From: a bacterium
Lineage (GTDB): Bacteria; Planctomycetota; Planctomycetia; Planctomycetales; Planctomycetaceae
Assembly (NCBI GenBank): GCA_016125225.1
Contig: WGME01000007.1
Location: 124,001 to 188,000, forward strand
Reading direction: 5' to 3'
Length of the DNA stretch: 64,000 nt
In this document: one piece after another, positions 1 through 9,710 of the stretch
Position numbering within the stretch: the stretch's first letter is position 1
Layout of the letters: every line of letters begins with the position of its first letter
Translations under genes and position numbers: made by a program
The notes under the pieces: model-generated
Databases searched by the model: none
What the model was told of the DNA's origin: nothing
Seen by the model: the letters and a program-made list of their open reading frames with translations, nothing else

Positions 1-186
1 CTTTGATACTTCGCGGGCCATCAATTCCCGCTGTCAAGATGCTGGAATTCTAATGGATTTCGCACGTCTGCGGAAAGTCTGATCAGCCGTGCTGCTCAGT
101 TCTTGAGCAGACTTTCCTCGGGGGCACGGGTTTCCTTCGACAGAGCCGAAAGAGCCTACGCAGGTGGATTTCTTTGTGCAGAGCCT
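1..186. other. left edge, no gene called; small hairpin
   Basis: No complete gene is visible. Two forward frames run in from the edge and stop at about 53 and 90, so the 3' end of an upstream forward gene may lie here, but too little is present to name it. A 7-bp perfect hairpin (arms 92-98 and 104-110, 5-nt loop) is followed on the forward strand by ACTTTCC. It could be a weak terminator for that gene. Confidence 0.3.
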
Positions 187-1803
187 CTATTTTGACGGAT
201 TCGAAGGAGATGCTGGGGCTGGAACGGTATCTTGCAGTGCCCAAAGAAGTTCCGTACAGACCTCCACGGGGGATTCCGCTCGCGACACTGCCGACGAGAC
301 GGCGATCCGTGCGGCTCCGGACCGTTTCGCCTGCGGAACAGTCTCTGGCGTTATGCCGCCAATCGCGAACCAGGGCAATTCGATCTCGGCGGCGACTTCG
401 GCGATGTAGTCCAGCCCTGGAAACGATTCGAAGGTTTTCGTCGGCGTCGGAAAGGTGGGGCCGACACCCAGGTAATCGGCACCGTCGAGTACGGCCTGCC
501 GTGCTTGATCGATGGCGTGTGTGGAAACACCAATCAACATATTGGGGCCGACGATGCGACGCACATCCGCAACCGAAAGCTCTTCCTGGCCGACATGCAC
601 ACCGTCGGCACCCACGATGGCCGCAATGTCAGGGCGATCGTTAATAATCAGCAAGGCCCCGGCCTCTTGCGTCCAGCGGCGTATTCGTCGGCAATGCTCG
701 ACCAGTTCCCGGTCGCACATCGATTTTTCGCGGATCTGAAACATCTGCACCCCGGCTTCGTAGGCCCCGCGCAGCACGTGTCCTACTCCTGCGGGACATT
801 GTGATTCAGTCAGTAAGACATACAGTAATTGCGAGGCCAGCCGTTCCCGCGCGCGAAGAGTCTGCAAGACAGCCTTTTCAATGGTGTAACTTTGATACCG
901 CAGGCGTTCAAAGTGATGGGCCACGCCACCGGCGAGAATTTTCGTGTATTCCTCAAGCGTGCGCAACGCTTCCTGAGTCCGCTTGAACGCGGCGATCAGC
1001 ACGTCATAGACGTCGTTGCGCTGATATTCGGTCGCCGTTTCAATCGAAACTCCCACATCACCCTGGGTGTCTCGCGCAGCCGCTAGTTCCTCGGGAGCAA
1101 AGTGCGTTAGTGTCTGTTGGAGATCGTGTCGCAGTTGCTTCAACTCACGAGAGAGAAACCCGTCGTTCTGGGTGAAGCGGACGAAGTCTTCCACGACTCG
1201 CAGACCTTCGCGACTCCGATTGGCGGCAGCATCAATGACGCGGAAGATCTCGGCACGATTGAGCGGCAATCGTTCGCGCAGTTCCACCTGATATTCCGAG
1301 GGGACCTGCACGGCATCTGTCGATTCGGGCACGTCGTCCGATCGTTCGGTCTCATTCACTTCCGGGAAACAGCCCGCAACGACATCGGCCCATGGACTCA
1401 GACTGTGTTTCATGGCCCACAACAAGTGTTCGGTCGTCGCCTCGTCAACTCCGTCGAGCTTTCGTGCCACATGCAAGGCTTCATTGGCCAGCGTCAGAAG
1501 GAGTTCTGTGACCTGAGTGGAAGCGGCTGGGATCGCGGCCGTCTCCGAGTCAATCGCCTCCAATGTCATTGTTGCCAATTCCGGGTCGGTCGATTCCAGG
1601 TCTGACAAGGTGAGTCCGGCGGATTCCATGCGGGCACCGGCCCGTCCCTCATCAACCAGCAGAGCCCAGAACAAGTGGTGCAGGTCGGTCTCGGAGGCAG
1701 ACCGTTTTCGAGTGACAGCCGCAGCTCGTTGCCAGGCCCGTTGGGCTCCAGGAGTCCAGCAGGTTGGCTGGAACAATTCATGGTGAAAATCGGTCATGGG
1801 CAA
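187..1803 (-). CDS. thiE: Clp_N-like / ThiD2 / thiamine-phosphate synthase (ThiE) fusion
   Basis: 538-aa cytosolic protein with three modules. Residues about 15-145 resemble a Clp N-terminal repeat (helical, with an LHHLFWALL stretch and a second EHLLWAM stretch). Residues about 180-315 match the ThiD2 domain known fused to ThiE in cyanobacteria and others (NRAEIFRVIDAAANRSREGL), a family reported to phosphorylate HMP-P. Residues about 325-530 are ThiE: QIREK at 356-360, IINDRPDIAAIVGADGVHVG around 386-405, GPTFPTPTKT at 448-457 and the phosphate-binding AIGGI. ThiE joins HMP-PP and thiazole phosphate into thiamine phosphate, so the fusion would cover two consecutive steps. Start at 1803, with a second ATG two codons later. 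It is divergent from clpC. The ThiD2-ThiE assignment is firm; the Clp_N-like call rests on pattern only. No TPP riboswitch was recognised upstream. Confidence 0.88.
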   Translation of the reverse strand: MPMTDFHHELFQPTCWTPGAQRAWQRAAAVTRKRSASETDLHHLFWALLVDEGRAGARMESAGLTLSDLESTDPELATMTLEAIDSETAAIPAASTQVTELLLTLANEALHVARKLDGVDEATTEHLLWAMKHSLSPWADVVAGCFPEVNETERSDDVPESTDAVQVPSEYQVELRERLPLNRAEIFRVIDAAANRSREGLRVVEDFVRFTQNDGFLSRELKQLRHDLQQTLTHFAPEELAAARDTQGDVGVSIETATEYQRNDVYDVLIAAFKRTQEALRTLEEYTKILAGGVAHHFERLRYQSYTIEKAVLQTLRARERLASQLLYVLLTESQCPAGVGHVLRGAYEAGVQMFQIREKSMCDRELVEHCRRIRRWTQEAGALLIINDRPDIAAIVGADGVHVGQEELSVADVRRIVGPNMLIGVSTHAIDQARQAVLDGADYLGVGPTFPTPTKTFESFPGLDYIAEVAAEIELPWFAIGGITPETVPQAKRSGAARIAVSSAVSRAESPVEVCTELLWALQDTVPAPASPSNPSK

Positions 1804-2390
1804 ACCGGGCTACTCGAAAGTTGCGAATTGATTCGACTGCCATCTTCGGTCGAAGCCCGTGCAAACTGCAACTCTGGCAGAAGAGCGGGAACAGGAAACC
1901 CTTCCCCGGAATTGAAAATCACATCAGCGGCATGCCAATTCGGCATGGGCCTCTCCAATCGATTCCGTTGCGATCAACTGAACCGGCTCATCCCCTCCTT
2001 GCCCAAATGCGTGTCCACCACTAGAATCCCGTTACGGCTTCAACTGATTCCGCTTGCAAGACTTAGAAAGAATTGCCGGATTTCGGCGGACGGGAACGGC
2101 GGATCGGTTATAACGGTCGTAGGAAGTGTCACGGGAAGGAACGGAACGGTCCGGTAAAGGGTAACTGCCGCCCCGGCAAAGAATCGAACTTGCGGAGTTC
2201 AATTTTCCCCGGAATGACAGTTGCTGATCGTGGACATGGGCTATCTTCCCTACAGGAAAAGCAACGGCAAAGATCAGAGACATCATAAGAGCGGCGGTCA
2301 ATCGACCGTGGGACTCGGTGGCGGAAAGGGAGCTTCCGTCAGACTGGATGAATAACGGCTGACGAACAGCCGCACTTTGGAGGGGCTTTT
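1804..2390. other. divergent intergenic region, thiE/clpC promoters
   Basis: About 590 bp between two divergent genes, presumably holding both promoters. No tRNA, riboswitch or CIRCE-like repeat was recognised. A reverse frame at 2032-2301 begins with TTG and a hydrophobic stretch that looks a little like a signal peptide, but its remainder is low-content and it lacks a clear ribosome binding site, so it was not called. A Shine-Dalgarno GGAGGGG sits just before the clpC ATG. Confidence 0.5.
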
Positions 2391-4916
2391 ATGTACGAGC
2401 GATTTACCGATCGCGCACGCAAAGTCATGCAACTGGCCAATCAAGAGGCCCAGCGGTTCAACCACGAATACATCGGTACCGAGCACATTCTGCTCGGTCT
2501 CGTCAAAGAAGGCTCCGGTGTTGCCGCCAATGTTCTGAAAAATCTCGACGTCGATCTCCGCAAGATCCGTCTGGAAGTTGAGAAGATTGTCCAATCGGGA
2601 CCGGACATGGTCACCATGGGCAAGCTGCCGCAAACTCCGCGGGCCAAAAAGGTCATCGAATATGCCATGGAAGAGGCTCGCAACCTCAACCATAACTACG
2701 TCGGCACCGAACACCTGCTGCTCGGCCTGATCCGCGAGCAGGAAGGGGTTGCCGCTCAGGTTCTGATGAACCTTGGCCTCAAGCTCGAAGATGTCCGTGA
2801 AGAAGTTCTCAACCTGCTCGGTCATGGAGCGGAAGGAGCCGAAGGGACCTCGGAACGCGGCGGTTCTTCCGGCGGTCAGACCAAGTCGAATAAGAGCAAG
2901 ACTCCGGCCCTCGACAGCTTCGGCCGCGACCTGACCGAACTCGCCCGTCAAGGGAAGCTCGACCCGGTTATCGGACGTGAAAACGAAATCGAACGCGTCG
3001 TGCAGATCCTCTGCCGCCGCCAGAAGAACAACCCGGTCCTGCTCGGGGAAGCCGGTGTCGGCAAAACCGCCATCGTCGAAGGCTTTGCCCAGATGGTGGT
3101 CGACGGCAGCGTGCCGGAACTGCTCCGTGACAAGCGCATCGTAGTGCTCGATCTCGCCATGATGGTCGCCGGTACCAAGTACCGCGGCCAGTTCGAAGAA
3201 CGCATCAAAGCGGTGATGAACGAAGTGAAGCGGGCTCGCAACACCATTCTGTTCATCGACGAATTGCATACCCTAGTTGGTGCCGGTGGCGCGGAAGGGG
3301 CGATCGATGCCTCGAACGTGCTGAAGCCCGCCCTCAGCCGTGGCGAATTGCAGTGCATCGGTGCGACCACGCTCGACGAGTACCGCAAGTACATTGAAAA
3401 AGATGGTGCCTTGGAACGCCGGTTCCAGACCGTGGTCGTCGAACCGCCATCGGCTTCGCAAACCGTGGAAATCCTCAAGGGTCTGCGCGAACGGTACGAG
3501 CAACATCACCGCGTGCAGATCACTGACGATGCCCTCGAAAAGGCTGTCGAACTTTCGACCCGCTACATCACGGCCCGTTGCCTGCCGGATAAGGCCATCG
3601 ATGTCATCGATGAATCGGGCGCTCGCGTACGTCTCAAGTCCATGGTCCGGCCGCCCGACCTGAAGCACCTCGAAGAGGAAATCGAACGGCTTAACCAGCA
3701 GAAGGAAGAAGCCGTTGCGAACCAGGACTTCGAACGGGCAGCCTCACTGCGCGACTCCGCCGACAAGGTGAAACGCAAGAAGGAAAGCCTGACGAAAGAC
3801 TGGCGCGACAAGTCGAAGGAAACCGATGGCGTGGTCGATGCCGAAGTCATCGCCGAAGTCGTGTCCAAGATGACTGGCATTCCGCTCACGCGGTTGTCGA
3901 GCGAAGATGCGGTCCGTCTGCTGAAAATGGAAGGCGAATTGCATCGTCGCGTGGTCAGCCAGGAGGAGGCGATCAAGCAGGTCGCCAAGGCCGTGCGTCG
4001 CAGCCGCAGCGGTTTGAAAGATCCCAAGCGGCCGATCGGGGTCTTCCTGTTTGCTGGTCCCACCGGGGTCGGTAAGACATTGACTGCCAAGACCCTCGCT
4101 GAGTTCATGTTCGGCGAACAGGACGCGCTCATTCAGATCGACATGAGCGAGTATATGGAGAAGCACAACGTCAGCCGGTTGATCGGGGCTCCCCCGGGAT
4201 ATGTCGGTTACGAAGAAGGCGGTCAGTTGACCGAGAAGATTCGTCGCCGACCGTATGCCGTGGTGTTGCTCGACGAAATCGAGAAGGCCCACCCCGATGT
4301 CTTCAACATGCTGTTGCAGATCATGGAAGAAGGCCATTTGACCGACAGCTTCGGCCGCAAGGTCGACTTCAAGAACACGATCCTCATCATGACGACGAAC
4401 ATCGGAGCCTCGGCGATCAGCCAGGGCGACCTGTTCGGCTTCACGAAGCGCGATGAAGACACCAGCTACGACCGCATGAAAGAGCGGTTGATGCAGGAAA
4501 TTGAACGCGAGTTCAAACCGGAATTCATCGGCCGTCTCGATGAAGTTGTGGTCTTCCGTCAGCTGACTCGCGAAAACCTCAAGCAGATCGTCGACATCGA
4601 AATGACCAAGGTGGTCGAACGGTTGGGCGAAAAGGGTTACAAGCTGGTCCTCAGCGACGAAGCCCGCGAGTTCATCATCGAAAAAGGTGGAGCTGTGGAG
4701 TACGGTGCTCGTCCGCTGCGTCGGGCCGTCGAGAACTTCATCGAAGACCCGCTGTCGGAAAATCTCCTGCAGGGGATCTTCCAGGGTTACAACACCATCA
4801 ATGTTTCCGTGAAGGACGTGGGCGATAAGAAGCAGTTGGACTTCACCCCCGCGAATACCGAACCGGAAGGGGAACTGGTCGCGGCTGGCTCGTCGGAAGA
4901 ATCTCCAGCGTCGTAA
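2391..4916 (+). CDS. clpC: ATP-dependent Clp protease ATPase subunit ClpC
   Basis: 841-aa AAA+ unfoldase that feeds substrates to the ClpP peptidase. Domain order is complete: two Clp_N repeats (about 1-145, [12 protein letters not shown] and [12 protein letters not shown]), first ATPase module with Walker A GEAGVGKT and Walker B ILFIDELH, a UVR-type middle segment around 420-455 ([18 protein letters not shown]), a second ATPase module with Walker A GPTGVGKT and [11 protein letters not shown], and the C-terminal D2-small domain. The UVR motif and the length separate ClpC from ClpA, ClpB and ClpX. The start is fixed by GGAGGGG ahead of the ATG. It stands alone and is followed by a clear terminator. 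No McsA/McsB or CtsR gene is nearby. Confidence 0.97.
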   Translation: MYERFTDRARKVMQLANQEAQRFNHEYIGTEHILLGLVKEGSGVAANVLKNLDVDLRKIRLEVEKIVQSGPDMVTMGKLPQTPRAKKVIEYAMEEARNLNHNYVGTEHLLLGLIREQEGVAAQVLMNLGLKLEDVREEVLNLLGHGAEGAEGTSERGGSSGGQTKSNKSKTPALDSFGRDLTELARQGKLDPVIGRENEIERVVQILCRRQKNNPVLLGEAGVGKTAIVEGFAQMVVDGSVPELLRDKRIVVLDLAMMVAGTKYRGQFEERIKAVMNEVKRARNTILFIDELHTLVGAGGAEGAIDASNVLKPALSRGELQCIGATTLDEYRKYIEKDGALERRFQTVVVEPPSASQTVEILKGLRERYEQHHRVQITDDALEKAVELSTRYITARCLPDKAIDVIDESGARVRLKSMVRPPDLKHLEEEIERLNQQKEEAVANQDFERAASLRDSADKVKRKKESLTKDWRDKSKETDGVVDAEVIAEVVSKMTGIPLTRLSSEDAVRLLKMEGELHRRVVSQEEAIKQVAKAVRRSRSGLKDPKRPIGVFLFAGPTGVGKTLTAKTLAEFMFGEQDALIQIDMSEYMEKHNVSRLIGAPPGYVGYEEGGQLTEKIRRRPYAVVLLDEIEKAHPDVFNMLLQIMEEGHLTDSFGRKVDFKNTILIMTTNIGASAISQGDLFGFTKRDEDTSYDRMKERLMQEIEREFKPEFIGRLDEVVVFRQLTRENLKQIVDIEMTKVVERLGEKGYKLVLSDEAREFIIEKGGAVEYGARPLRRAVENFIEDPLSENLLQGIFQGYNTINVSVKDVGDKKQLDFTPANTEPEGELVAAGSSEESPAS

Positions 4917-4946
4917 GTCGGCGAGACCATCGCTGTGAAAACAAGT

Positions 4947-4985
4947 CAGCCCGGTGACATCTACGATGTTGCCGGGCTGTTTTTG
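4947..4985 (+). terminator. Rho-independent terminator of clpC
   Basis: Perfect 8-bp GC-rich stem CAGCCCGG (4947-4954) / CCGGGCTG (4972-4979) followed by a T-run, 31 nt after the clpC stop codon. Confidence 0.88.
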
Positions 4986-5031
4986 TTGATGGTTCGAGTG
5001 ACGAAAGCGATCAGAAAATACAAGCCGAGTC

Positions 5032-6726
5032 TCACGGTGCCTGCGGTCGGTCGCGTTCGTGATCGACGATGCACAGGAAGCCGAAGGGCTCCGCCGATTC
5101 GTTCCGCAACTGATGCACTTCGAGAGGCGGGACATAGGCGATGTCGAAGGCATTCACCGGCAGAGTTTCCTGCGGCAGCTTCAGGACACCCGCCCCACGG
5201 ACGCCGATAATGACATGGGTATGCCCATGCTTTTCCAGGCTCGAATAACCACCGGGGGCGATCTCGAAGTACCGCACATCAAAGGCCGTCTGTTCGCCAT
5301 GCATACCAATCAACTCGGTCCGCGACACTCCGGCAAAGGGCAAGCTGCCATTGAGTTTGTAAGCCGTTGCGCTGCGGCCATCCCAGGCGAAGCCCGCTTG
5401 AAACGCCAACCGGGTCAGCACGTTCGGCGTGGTTGACGGGCGACCGGAACTCGCCGGAAGTTCGCAGGCGGAGACGAAACCTGTCGGCTGCGGTGGCTGG
5501 GTGACGGTCCCAGAGAACTGCTGCTCAATCCGTTCGCGAAATCGCCGAGTACTTTCCGCCAGACTCTGCGAGTCACTCAGCAGTGCCCCGCCGATCAGCA
5601 GAATCGCATCGGCTCCATAGGCGGACGACATTTCATCAATGCGGTCGAAAGACATGCCACCGGCTGGTGTTGGCCAACTTGGTTTAAGGCCCGGAGTTGG
5701 TTCGGTTGCTGCCTGTGCAATGGCACGGCATTCCTCGGGGGTGAAAGTGAACCGTCCGCCATGATTCGGAAAGATCGTGGCATCACAGCCAATCAGCCGC
5801 AGGAATTGCCCGAGCAGCACGGCCGGGTCAACACCGTGATCTGCATCATGAAAGAAACAGCCGGTGAGTGAGGGGTGGGCCATCCAGAACAGCGGGTACC
5901 GGCGTGTCAGATCATGGGTGGTATCGAATCCCAACAGCATGGGCGCGATCAACGCAGCTGCAATGCCCCGTTGCAACAGAAATTCGACATACCGATCGAG
6001 TTGCCGAAGCGGTGCGGAAAGATTCGGGGCATACAGGCAACGGCGACCGGTGTGCTGCTCGGCTCGTTCCACGGCTTGCTGGCAGGCATCGACCCGGGCA
6101 CCGAATGCCTCGAAGGTGTCATCGACCAGATTGTGATCATCTTTCACAAAGTCGCCGCCACCCATCGCAAACTGATAGGCCAGCTCCGCGAGCTCTTCGT
6201 TGCTTGAACCGCGTGGTTTCAGAGCGGTTCCGAGCAATGGTCGCTGAAAAACGCCGAGTTGTGATCGTAGCCCCTCTATGCCATACCGCGGTCCTGCAAA
6301 CTGAACCAGGGACTGTGGCGAAAAGTCGAGGCGAGTCAGGCGAATATGCCGTTTCAGAGAGATGTTGCCGAACAGCAGATTCCAAAGCTGTCCCACATGG
6401 GTTCCCGCCAGATGGGCCGGATATTGAATCTGCACCAGTTGATGCGCGGGGCTAGAAGGGTCTGCAGAGACTGAAACAATTTGCCCCACTAACTGGGCGC
6501 TATTCGGGGCTGCTGCGAGCAGGTCTTCGGGAACCTCGACCGTTTGTTCTAAGGCGATCTGGCGAGCCAGTGTTGCAGCCTCCGACTCCGTGCAACGGAG
6601 CCGATAAGTCGCCAGTACAGTATCCTCAGCGTCGAATTTGATGTTCAAGGCAGACTCAGAATCCATGGGGATCAATGGCCGGACCGGCGACGCGACCAAA
6701 GGTGCGGTGGGAAGATCGGTCGTCAC
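5032..6726 (-). CDS. RuBisCO-like protein fused to a C-terminal cupin domain
   Basis: 564-aa protein. Residues about 30-410 form a RuBisCO large-subunit-type N domain and barrel: GTALKPRG (K170, matching Rubisco Lys175), the metal-site segment FVKDDHN (K195, D197, H198, matching carbamylated Lys201, Asp203 and Glu204), and the phosphate-site glycines near PAGGMSF and LLIGGALL. The Glu204 position is His and loop-6 differs from true Rubisco, so this is a form IV RuBisCO-like protein, probably an enolase, isomerase or decarboxylase on a sugar-type substrate rather than a CO2-fixing enzyme. Residues about 445-560 form a cupin: a KHGHTH metal motif at 499-504 and VPPLEVHQL near 532-540. Methionine 21 is an alternative start. 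It is a single gene, with neither methionine-salvage genes nor phosphoribulokinase nearby. The substrate is not inferable. Confidence 0.87.
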   Translation of the reverse strand: MTTDLPTAPLVASPVRPLIPMDSESALNIKFDAEDTVLATYRLRCTESEAATLARQIALEQTVEVPEDLLAAAPNSAQLVGQIVSVSADPSSPAHQLVQIQYPAHLAGTHVGQLWNLLFGNISLKRHIRLTRLDFSPQSLVQFAGPRYGIEGLRSQLGVFQRPLLGTALKPRGSSNEELAELAYQFAMGGGDFVKDDHNLVDDTFEAFGARVDACQQAVERAEQHTGRRCLYAPNLSAPLRQLDRYVEFLLQRGIAAALIAPMLLGFDTTHDLTRRYPLFWMAHPSLTGCFFHDADHGVDPAVLLGQFLRLIGCDATIFPNHGGRFTFTPEECRAIAQAATEPTPGLKPSWPTPAGGMSFDRIDEMSSAYGADAILLIGGALLSDSQSLAESTRRFRERIEQQFSGTVTQPPQPTGFVSACELPASSGRPSTTPNVLTRLAFQAGFAWDGRSATAYKLNGSLPFAGVSRTELIGMHGEQTAFDVRYFEIAPGGYSSLEKHGHTHVIIGVRGAGVLKLPQETLPVNAFDIAYVPPLEVHQLRNESAEPFGFLCIVDHERDRPQAP

Positions 6727-7138
6727 AGTTCACCGTCGCGACGTCTCTGGAGAAATTTCGTTCACCACGACAGTCACTGAATCGCATTGAGGCTGGCCCC
6801 ACCCCAACACGCGGTTACCTGCAACCTTCAGGGTTTTCATGGCCCTGAACCGGCATTGTAAACGAGGACTGCGCGAGCAACCAGCGGAGAGCCGAAAGTC
6901 GGTCGTCTTCGCGATCTGGCGCGGATCTATCGGTGATAACCCCTCCGGCAAAAGATCACTCAAGAATTCTGGCAAAACTCTAGCGATCAGTCTGAGTTTG
7001 TCGTTATATTTCGCATGGTAACATCGGTACAATCGTGCATGCGGGCGACCGCACTCGTGCTGCGCTCTCACTTTTCAGCAAGCATCCGGCACGTTTGGGC
7101 CGATGATGCCCCTGTCCATCACTACAGAGCGCGAAACC
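6727..7138. other. intergenic region upstream of the ACP operon and the RLP gene
   Basis: About 410 bp between divergent genes. A weak sigma70-like arrangement (TTGTCG, 15 nt, TAACAT) is present near 6999-7025 but is not convincing. No RNA gene or repeat was recognised, and reading frames here look like chance openings. Confidence 0.4.
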
Positions 7139-7384
7139 ATGTCAGTAGCCACCACCGATGATCTTCTCGATAAACTCTCAGAGTGTCTGATGGTTGATCG
7201 AAATAAATTATCTCTGGACACCAAGGCGGAAGACATCGATATCTGGGACTCGATGGGAGTCGTGGAAATCGTCTTCATGCTGCAACGGGAATACGGCGTC
7301 AGCCTCTCTCCCGACGACGCGTACAAAATTACCTCGGTGCAGGCCGTCGTCGATATTTTGCGTGATGCCAGGAAGCTGGCATGA
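7139..7384 (+). CDS. acyl carrier protein
   Basis: 81-aa ACP. The phosphopantetheine attachment site is WDSMG (Ser38) at the start of helix II, followed by VVEIVFMLQREYGV, and the fold length is normal. The ATG at 7139 gives a standard ACP length; an ATG at 7103 would add 12 residues. Its last codons overlap the next gene's start by 4 nt (ATGA), so it is almost certainly translated together with a KAS III-like enzyme and a condensation-type acyltransferase. That setting suggests a dedicated carrier for a specialised lipid or natural product rather than the housekeeping AcpP, though the end product cannot be read from sequence. Confidence 0.88.
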   Translation: MSVATTDDLLDKLSECLMVDRNKLSLDTKAEDIDIWDSMGVVEIVFMLQREYGVSLSPDDAYKITSVQAVVDILRDARKLA

Positions 7385-8394
7385 CCGTGTACTTGCACGC
7401 GGTGACGATGTCTTTGCCCGAGCGTGTCCAGTCCAACGAAGAACTTTGCGAGGGCATTGAAGGCTGGACGGCGGAGAAGATTGTCGCCAAAACGGGCATG
7501 CGCTGTCGGCGCATTGCCCGGCCGGATGAAACCGCGGCCGATCTTGCCGTGCAGGCCGCCGAGCAACTGTTCGCGGAAACCGGTATCTCGCGAGACTCGA
7601 TCGATGCTCTCGTCTTCTGCACGCAATCGCCCGACCATTTCGTGCCCGCGACGGCTTGTTTCATCCAGGACCGTTTGAAGCTGCCGACCACCTGCGCAGC
7701 GTTCGATTTCAACCAAGGCTGTTCCGGCTATCCGTATGGGTTGATGATCTCGCGCGGTTTGATTGAATCGGGAGCGGCTCAGCGCGTGCTGTTTCTCACT
7801 GGTGAAACCTATTCGAAGTATTGCAATCCGAAGGAATTGGCGACGGCCAGTTTGTTCGGCGATGGTGGTGCCGCCACGCTGTTGTCGAATGATCCAGACA
7901 ATGCCCTCGCGATGATTGGTGATGCCCGCTGCGGGACCGATGGCAATGGAGCCAAGCATCTGTTGTGTGCCGGGGGTGGCTGGCGACATCCCGAACCTTC
8001 GCCGGAACATCCTCGCGCGATCTACATGAACGGTGCCGCGATTGCCAGCTTCGCGGCGGGAACCGTCAAAGCGGGAATCGATCGCCTCCTGGCGGTGGCC
8101 AGGAAAGAATGGTCCGACATCGATCTGTTTCTGTTCCATCAGGCCAATCCTGGGTTCATCCGTCGTCTGACAATGGCATTGCATCTGCCTTTGGAAAAAG
8201 TCCCCATCGATCTGGATGATGTGGGGAACACCGGTAGCGTCACCATCCCGCAGCTGATGCGCCGCATGTGCGATCGGGGTGAACTGAAGGCGGGCATGAA
8301 ATGCGTGATTGCCGGGTTTGGCACCGGGTTTTCCTGGGGCATGACCTACGCCGAGTGGCTGCGTGATACGACACCCATTGGAAATCGTGAATGA
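7381..8394 (+). CDS. 3-oxoacyl-ACP synthase III family protein (FabH-like)
   Basis: 337-aa thiolase-fold condensing enzyme. The Cys-His-Asn triad is intact: NQGCSGYPYG (C114), LFHQAN (H253) and VGNTGSVTIP (N283). KAS III enzymes join an acyl-CoA or acyl starter to malonyl-ACP, or transfer acyl groups. It overlaps the ACP gene by 4 nt at its start and the next acyltransferase by 4 nt at its end, so the three form one translational unit. No fabD, fabG or fabF copy lies beside it, which points to a specialised role rather than primary fatty-acid synthesis. The exact chemistry, condensation or plain acyl transfer, cannot be decided. Confidence 0.9.
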   Translation: MTVYLHAVTMSLPERVQSNEELCEGIEGWTAEKIVAKTGMRCRRIARPDETAADLAVQAAEQLFAETGISRDSIDALVFCTQSPDHFVPATACFIQDRLKLPTTCAAFDFNQGCSGYPYGLMISRGLIESGAAQRVLFLTGETYSKYCNPKELATASLFGDGGAATLLSNDPDNALAMIGDARCGTDGNGAKHLLCAGGGWRHPEPSPEHPRAIYMNGAAIASFAAGTVKAGIDRLLAVARKEWSDIDLFLFHQANPGFIRRLTMALHLPLEKVPIDLDDVGNTGSVTIPQLMRRMCDRGELKAGMKCVIAGFGTGFSWGMTYAEWLRDTTPIGNRE

Positions 8395-9710
8395 CGAGTG
8401 GCGGTGAGTCTCCGTTGGCTGGACCGCACGGTACGGAACTGACCGCCTACGAGCAGTTCCTTCAGACATTGCACGACAAGTTTCCCGGCGCGGGCATCTT
8501 TACCGCCATCCTGCGATTTCGCGGGGGAATTGACCGCGAGTTTCTGGCTCGCCTGTTTCGGGCGGTCCAGCAGCGACATCCCTTGCTGCGAGCGGCGATT
8601 GTCACTCGCCAGGGACGCACCGTCTACGATGTCGCCACGGAACCGCCTGAAATCCCGATCGACTGGGTCGCCACTGATGATCAGGATCTGTGGAAGACCG
8701 AGGCGGTGCGACGCGCGCGGATTCCGTTTGATGTCACTCGCCCGCCATTTCTCCGGGCAACGGTGCTGTCTTGCCCGCAACACCAATGGTTCGATTTGCT
8801 GATCACAATGCACCACGTCATCGCCGATGGCCGTGCGGTGGCCAGTCTGTTGCAGGATCTGCAAGCGGCTTCCGCAATGACCGAGTCCGCTGCCGCGGCC
8901 TTGCCCGTGCAGCAGTGGATCAAGCCGCACATCACGGGAAAACGGGGCACCCTCCGAGAGGCCATTCGCCGCTTTCGAGAGCAGCGAGCCATCCAACGTC
9001 AACTCCGTGCGATCCCGCGCGTCGAATTTCGCAAGCTGGTTCCGTCAATCGTCAGTTGTCATCGGGAAGTCCTGTCACAAGCCGATACCACGCAATTGCG
9101 GGGAGGCTGCCGGTTGGCCGAGGCATCGCTGTATGGTGCGATGGCCGCCGCAACATTGAAAGTGCTTGCGACCGATCCGCAACAACAGGGGTTTCGGTTT
9201 CGCGTCGATTCCCCGATTGATTTTCGCATGACGTGCGAACCGCCCTTGAGTTTCGACCAGGTCGGCTGCTACGTCTGGATTCTGGGATATCAAATTGCGC
9301 GGCCCGAAGAGATACCGTTCTGGGAGTTAGCACGGACCTGCCGGCAAAAGCTGGATGCGGAATGGAAATCGGGGTCTTTCCAACGCACATGGCGGTGGTT
9401 GCCGTGGTTATTGCCGCTCTACAAAATGCGGAGGACCACGCGCAAAAAGCTGGAATCGGGCATCGTTTCTATCAACGACATGGGGGCCGTGCGGCCCGTG
9501 AAAGCGGCTGCCAACATGCAGCTTGAAGAACTGGGTTGGTACTCGAACCGTGAGCACACGGTCGCCACGTTTGTGGTGAATGCCGTGATGCTGGATGGTC
9601 GTTTGAATCTCACGTTTGCCAGTCCGTGTCACACTTCCGATCAACTCGCGAAGCTGGCCTCCGCAGTAGCCGAGCAACTGCGATCCGCTGCGAAGTCAGA
9701 AGCTCACTGA
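8391..9710 (+). CDS. condensation-domain / PapA-like acyltransferase
   Basis: 439-aa protein of the chloramphenicol-acetyltransferase-like superfamily (NRPS condensation domains, PapA, wax ester synthases). The catalytic motif is MHHVIADG (H141, H142, D146, G147), preceded by a typical N-terminal half with QQRHPLLRAAI. A second-half DFR segment (SPIDFRMTC) fits the family's structural motif. Such enzymes esterify or amidate an acceptor with an acyl group carried on a thioester, which would here be supplied by the adjacent ACP and KAS III protein. The start overlaps the previous stop by 4 nt and the gene ends flush against the convergent transporter. The acceptor is unknown. Confidence 0.82.
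   Translation: MTSGGESPLAGPHGTELTAYEQFLQTLHDKFPGAGIFTAILRFRGGIDREFLARLFRAVQQRHPLLRAAIVTRQGRTVYDVATEPPEIPIDWVATDDQDLWKTEAVRRARIPFDVTRPPFLRATVLSCPQHQWFDLLITMHHVIADGRAVASLLQDLQAASAMTESAAAALPVQQWIKPHITGKRGTLREAIRRFREQRAIQRQLRAIPRVEFRKLVPSIVSCHREVLSQADTTQLRGGCRLAEASLYGAMAAATLKVLATDPQQQGFRFRVDSPIDFRMTCEPPLSFDQVGCYVWILGYQIARPEEIPFWELARTCRQKLDAEWKSGSFQRTWRWLPWLLPLYKMRRTTRKKLESGIVSINDMGAVRPVKAAANMQLEELGWYSNREHTVATFVVNAVMLDGRLNLTFASPCHTSDQLAKLASAVAEQLRSAAKSEAH

Noticed and set aside
2160-2215. Reverse-strand GTTCGATTC resembling a tRNA T-loop
   Set aside because: The flanking T-stem does not pair and no acceptor, D or anticodon arms could be built.
2032-2301. Reverse 89-codon frame with signal-like start upstream of thiE/clpC
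   Set aside because: TTG start, no ribosome binding site, and the body lacks protein-like composition; it sits in a divergent promoter region.
2339-2375. CTGGATGAATAAC upstream of clpC as a TPP riboswitch fragment
   Set aside because: Only a short resemblance to the riboswitch core, wrong strand for thiE and no matching second half.
2298-3269. Long reverse frame (323 codons) inside clpC
   Set aside because: Antisense to an unmistakable ClpC; a GC-bias shadow, as are the reverse frames at 3744-5153 and elsewhere.
6730-7071. 113-codon reverse frame upstream of the RuBisCO-like gene
   Set aside because: Arg-rich, no domain, no ribosome binding site, lies in the promoter region.
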